This document shows positions 42,303 through 45,024 of a DNA stretch of 45,024 nt, piece after piece. The stretch is from the NCBI GenBank assembly GCA_031261425.1, contig JAISJR010000069.1, positions 1 through 45,024 of the forward strand, given 5' to 3'. The notes beneath the pieces are model-generated. The model saw only the letters and a program-made list of their open reading frames with translations, was not told where the DNA came from and searched no databases. The translations under genes and the position numbers were made by a program. The DNA is from Planctomycetota bacterium. GTDB lineage: Bacteria; Planctomycetota; SZUA-567. Every line of letters starts with the position of its first letter. Position 1 is the stretch's first letter.

Positions 42303-42615
42303 TAAATTTATTCCGACAGTCGCGCTGAAAGCGCGAAACATATTAGCCCAGGGTAAGGCACACGCTCTACCGTGCCGCCACCCTGGGTAGCGGTTGATTG
42401 ATAAAACCATCCGACAGCGACGCGGCGTTGCTCTTTACGCCGCGCTAAATCGCCGCCTCCGGCGGCGAGAGCGGTTCGCCAAAACGCGGCGAACCGTCCA
42501 ATTTCGGATGGCGCTGAGGCGCCGTTTTTACCCAGGGTGGCGCGACGATAGAGCGTGTCGCTTACCCTGGGCTAATATATTTCGCCCTTGCAGGGCGGCT
42601 GTCGGAATAAATTAT
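42303..42615. repeat. 310-bp nested inverted repeat (CCCTGGG family)
   Basis: The outer arms aatttattccgacag (42304-42319) and ctgtcggaataaatt (42599-42613) enclose inner arms 42343-42388 and 42528-42573. The inner arms read ttagcccagggtaag ... accctgggta and its near complement. The centre has cggcggcgattt-type and gcggttcgcc / ggcgaaccg palindromes. It accounts for most of the 599-base gap 42121-42719; no coding sequence is seen there. Confidence 0.8.
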
Positions 42616-42639
42616 CAAAATCGCGGAACCGCGGTTATC

Positions 42640-42696
42640 TCGCTTCGCGAAATTTTCGATAAATACTCGTCATTCGTAATTTTTAATTCGTAATTT
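42640..42696. repeat. Core remnant with TAATTCG heptamers
   Basis: cgcttcgcgaaattt followed by attcgta, atttttaattcgtaattt units resembles the right half of the heptamer elements at 10838 and 18785. Confidence 0.55.
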
Positions 42697-42719
42697 ATAA
42701 AACTGAAAGGTTCACGCCG

Positions 42720-43652
42720 ATGAAAAAGGACTTTATCAACATTTTGGATTTCACGCGCGACGAGTTGGAGCAAATTCTCGCGACGGCGCAGGAACTGAAA
42801 GCCCGCAAAAAAGCCGGCGTTGTCGAAACCGGCATGGCGGGCAAAACGCTGGCGTTGTATTTCGCGAAAGATTCGTTGCGGACGCGCGTCAGTTTGGAAG
42901 TGGCGGCGACCTCGATGGGCGGCGCGGCGGTGTATCTTGATTTCAAGGGCAAGCCGATGTTTGAGCGCGAGTCGCTCCCCGACCAGGCGCGCGTCGTCGG
43001 GCGAATGGTTGACGCGGTGGCGATACGGACGTTCAGCCACCAAGACGTGGTTGACTTCGCGCGGTGGTGCGCCGTGCCGGTGATTAACGCGCTGACCGAT
43101 TGGACGCATCCGACGCAGGCGATGGCGGATATTTTGACGATGCGCGAATGTCTCGGCGACACCCGCGGCAAGCACTTGGTTTATATCGGCGACGGCAACA
43201 ACGTGGCGCGGTCGCTCGCCGCGATTTGCGCCAAGTTGGAAGTGAAACTGACCATTGCCGCGCCGGCGGGCTACAAATTGGGCGACGATTTGGCGCGGAT
43301 TCGCCGCGAAGCCGGCGGCGGCGATTTGCGCGAAGTCGCCGACCCGATTGAGGCGGTGAAAACCGCCGACGTGATTTACACCGACGTGTGGGTGAGCATG
43401 GGGCAGGAAAACGAAGAAGACAAGCGCCTCGCGGCGTTCGCGGCGTATCAGGTCAATCGCGATTTATGGCGGCGCGCGCCGGACGGCGCGATGGTGTTGC
43501 ACTGCTTGCCGGCGGAGCGCGGGCGCGAAATCACCGACGAAATCATCGACGACGAAAACGTGTCGCGCGTCTTTCAACAAGCCGAAAACCGGATGCACAT
43601 TATGCGGGCGCTGATGCAGGAATTCGTCGTCAAACGGGGAAAGAGCGAGTAA
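42720..43652 (+). CDS. argF: Ornithine carbamoyltransferase
   Basis: The 310-residue enzyme makes citrulline from ornithine and carbamoyl phosphate. The carbamoyl-phosphate loop is KDSLRTRVSLEVA (S-L-R-T-R, a common variant of STRTR). ALTDWTHPTQAMADILTM contains the HPxQ box, YIGDGNNVARSLA the middle-domain start, YTDVWVSMGQENE the SMG loop and HCLPAERGREIT the HCLP motif with the ornithine-binding cysteine. The start follows aaagg. The stop is directly followed by a CAGTGGG array. No other arginine genes adjoin. Confidence 0.93.
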   Translation: MKKDFINILDFTRDELEQILATAQELKARKKAGVVETGMAGKTLALYFAKDSLRTRVSLEVAATSMGGAAVYLDFKGKPMFERESLPDQARVVGRMVDAVAIRTFSHQDVVDFARWCAVPVINALTDWTHPTQAMADILTMRECLGDTRGKHLVYIGDGNNVARSLAAICAKLEVKLTIAAPAGYKLGDDLARIRREAGGGDLREVADPIEAVKTADVIYTDVWVSMGQENEEDKRLAAFAAYQVNRDLWRRAPDGAMVLHCLPAERGREITDEIIDDENVSRVFQQAENRMHIMRALMQEFVVKRGKSE

Positions 43653-43782
43653 GCAGTGGGCAGTGGGCAGTGGGCAGTGAACAGTGGGCAGTGAACAGTG
43701 AACGCTTGCGAATTTGAAAATCAAACTCCGCCATTTTTAATTTTTAATTTGTAATTCGCTCTTCCACTGCTCACTGCTCACT
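43653..43782. repeat. Heptamer arrays around a GGAGTTTGATTTTC core
   Basis: About seven gcagtgg/gcagtga units (43653-43702) are followed by a core at 43703-43731, of which 22 bases match 34490-34511. Then come aattttt/aatttgt units and finally cactgct units (43764-43782). Here CAGTGGG arrays form the outer pair and AT arrays an inner layer on one side. Confidence 0.85.
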
Positions 43783-43802
43783 TTATTTGGGAAACAACTC
43801 TA

Positions 43803-44474
43803 ATGAGCGAAGCCATTTTGACGATTAGCGGCGTAACCAAAAATTTCAGCGACGGCGAGCGCGAGTTGCGCATTTTGCGCGGCGTGAATTTGACCGTGAA
43901 CGCCGGCGAAACGGTGGCGATTATCGGACGGAGCGGCACCGGCAAAAGCACGCTTCTCGCCTTGCTCGGCTTGCTCGACCGTCCCACCGGCGGCTCGATT
44001 AAATTGAAAAATTACGAAACCACCGAACTCGGCGAACATCAGCGCACGACGTTGCGCGGCAAGGCGATTGGCTTTATTTTTCAGCAACATCACTTGCTCG
44101 CCGATTTCACCGCGCTCGAAAACGTCTGTCTCGCCGGCAATTTCGCGCGGCAAAACGCCGGCAAAAAACGGGCGATGGAACTGTTGACGCAAGTCGGTTT
44201 AGCCGAACGGATGCATCATCGTCCGGCGCGAATGTCGGGCGGCGAACAACAGCGCGTCGCGATTGCGCGGGCGCTTTACACCGAACCGGCGTTGTTGTTG
44301 TGCGACGAGCCGACCGGCAATCTCGACCCGGCGACCGGCGTGGCGGTGATGGATTTGGTTTGGCAATTGGCGGGCGAAAACCGCGCGGCGATGATTTTGG
44401 TCACGCACGATTTACAAGTCGCCGCCCGCGCCCCGCGCGCGCTGACCCTGCAAGACGGACAGTTGACGGGGTAG
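43803..44474 (+). CDS. lolD: Lipoprotein-releasing ABC transporter ATPase
   Basis: The 223-residue ABC ATPase has Walker A GRSGTGKST, Q-loop FIFQQHHLLADFTALENV, signature MSGGEQQRVAIARAL, Walker B LLLCDEPTGNLD and switch LVTHDLQVA. The QQHHLL...FTALENV pattern is typical of LolD, which powers extraction of lipoproteins from the inner membrane; MacB-type ATPases are close relatives. The LolC/E permease is not visible. The start follows gggaaacaactcta. Confidence 0.85.
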   Translation: MSEAILTISGVTKNFSDGERELRILRGVNLTVNAGETVAIIGRSGTGKSTLLALLGLLDRPTGGSIKLKNYETTELGEHQRTTLRGKAIGFIFQQHHLLADFTALENVCLAGNFARQNAGKKRAMELLTQVGLAERMHHRPARMSGGEQQRVAIARALYTEPALLLCDEPTGNLDPATGVAVMDLVWQLAGENRAAMILVTHDLQVAARAPRALTLQDGQLTG

Positions 44475-44512
44475 AAGGTTCATTTATCAAGCATTGCCGA
44501 GAGGTTCGCTTT

Positions 44513-44770
44513 ATGTACACGACCAATTTGCGACAAATTAACGGCGCGACGATGTTGGAAATTCCGGCGACGATGGTAACGGCGGCGTGTTTGGCGCTGG
44601 GCAAGCCCGTCAATATCGCCGTCGCTCGCGACCTAATAACGATTGCGCCGCCGAAACGCCCGCGTTACACGTTGACGGAATTATTGGCGCAATGCGCCGC
44701 CGGACCAAAATTTTCCGCCGAAGAAAACGAGTGGTTGTCGTCACCCGCAAGCGGCACGGAGCAAATATAA
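44513..44770 (+). CDS. MazE/AbrB-like antitoxin
   Basis: The 85-residue protein has an N-terminal swapped-hairpin AbrB fold: TNLRQINGATMLEIPATMVT, then LGKPVNIAVARDLITIAPPK. A toxin-wrapping C-terminal part follows (YTLTELLAQCAAG ... ENEWLSSPASGTEQI), typical of MazE. Ribosome site gagagg. It overlaps the next ATG by one base (TAATG), but that reading frame stops after eight codons, so the toxin is lost and this is an orphan antitoxin. Confidence 0.8.
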   Translation: MYTTNLRQINGATMLEIPATMVTAACLALGKPVNIAVARDLITIAPPKRPRYTLTELLAQCAAGPKFSAEENEWLSSPASGTEQI

Positions 44771-44796
44771 TGGAGCGCGGTATTTGGTTTCACTAA
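44770..44796 (+). pseudogene. Truncated start of a MazF-like toxin
   Basis: MERGIWFH then stop. MazF-type toxins begin with a closely similar sequence (roughly MxRGDIWxV) directly after MazE, with the same overlap. The homology ends after about seven codons, where repeat-rich DNA begins, consistent with deletion of the rest of the gene. Confidence 0.55.
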
Positions 44797-44809
44797 GAAC
44801 CTATCCTAT

Positions 44810-45024
44810 TATCAACGAGCGTCGTCCCGCTAGGGGACGCAGTCCCGTAGGACGAAATGTCGGTAGAAAAAGCCACCCGAAAAAAATCCGTCCCGTAGGT
44901 ACGCAGTCCCGGAGGGACGGAATGTCGGTTAGTGATAATTAGACCGGCATTGCGTCCCTAACGGGACGCGACTTTATGGCGGCGGCGTTTCTACCGACAG
45001 ATTGCCCCTAACGGGGCAAACAGC
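44810..45024. repeat. GTCCC-type palindromic repeats at the window end
   Basis: gcgtcccctagcgggacg-like blocks recur: cgtcccgctaggggacg, agtcccgtaggac, gtcccgtaggtacgcag, gtcccggagggac, gcgtccctaacgggacgc and cccctaacgggg. They are interleaved with atgtcggt/accgaca (twice each). The array continues beyond the window. No gene is seen. Confidence 0.75.

Noticed and set aside
42720-43652. argF as an acetyl- or succinyl-ornithine carbamoyltransferase because of SLRTR
   Set aside because: SLRTR is also frequent in ordinary ornithine enzymes, and the SMG loop and HCLPAERG motif fit the ornithine type.
44810-45024. Array of GTCCC palindromes as a set of terminators or ncRNA
   Set aside because: Blocks lack T tracts and alternate with atgtcggt segments; they fit a dispersed repeat family better.

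Overview
The window is a bacterial chromosome segment, mostly GC-rich, with strong Shine-Dalgarno sites and very dense short intergenic repeats. Pseudopilins of the H-X9-DG type, MJ0042-like zinc ribbons and a plant/trypanosome-like phosphofructokinase suggest the Planctomycetota-Verrucomicrobiota-Lentisphaerota group; a heptosyltransferase II and LolD point to a Gram-negative envelope. The phylum is an inference from gene content only.

Layout. 1-600: 3' part of a pseudopilin gene. 601-1875: broken, tandemly repeated PIN-domain toxin modules, each overlapping a tiny partner gene. 1889-5872: a probable integrative element (RHH-like membrane protein, divergent promoter, RepA-like ATPase, long hairpin, excisionase-like HTH protein, tyrosine recombinase) abutting the 3' end of a tRNA-Arg(TCT) gene. 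5986-8368: CNNM membrane protein, an aspartic-protease gene bracketed by a 25-bp direct repeat, and an AT-rich HNH nuclease. 8405-20668: housekeeping block (rRNA methyltransferase, FMN oxidoreductase, speA, SDR, rpsO, two tiny membrane proteins, pnp, purF, truB, folD). 20702-22638: AT-rich two-gene ATPase/TOPRIM-like defence pair whose second gene carries an in-frame TGA. 22804-33449: topA, lipoprotein, metX, U32-like protein, rsmI, an unknown 524-aa protein, heptosyltransferase and a zinc-ribbon membrane protein. 33511-37373: an island of tiny genes (single-TM proteins, a small ORF with a G13 tract, a pseudopilin, two tandem VapBC-like modules), several closed by near-identical terminator hairpins. 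37711-44474: M16C protease, phosphofructokinase, argF and lolD. 44513-45024: MazE-like antitoxin, a truncated MazF start and palindromic repeats.

The most striking pattern is in the gaps. At least twelve intergenic regions hold tandem arrays of 7-bp units in several sequence families (CAGTGGG, GAGAGTT, TTAATTG, AAAAGGG types). They usually occur as a left array and a reverse-complementary right array around a conserved 30-50 bp core. The same cores recur in both orientations with different array families, and the arrays often run over stop codons of adjacent genes. A second class of palindromic repeats (GGCTTTAGCC, CGCGCTAAAGCGCG, CCCTGGG, GTCCC types) resembles REP elements.

How the genes work together: rpsO and pnp are adjacent as in many bacteria but separated by a two-gene membrane cassette, whose paralogue lies at 33.6 kb. 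Purine, one-carbon, polyamine, methionine and arginine enzymes stand as single genes separated by repeats rather than as operons. Toxin-antitoxin remnants, a defence pair and an integrase form the accessory load.
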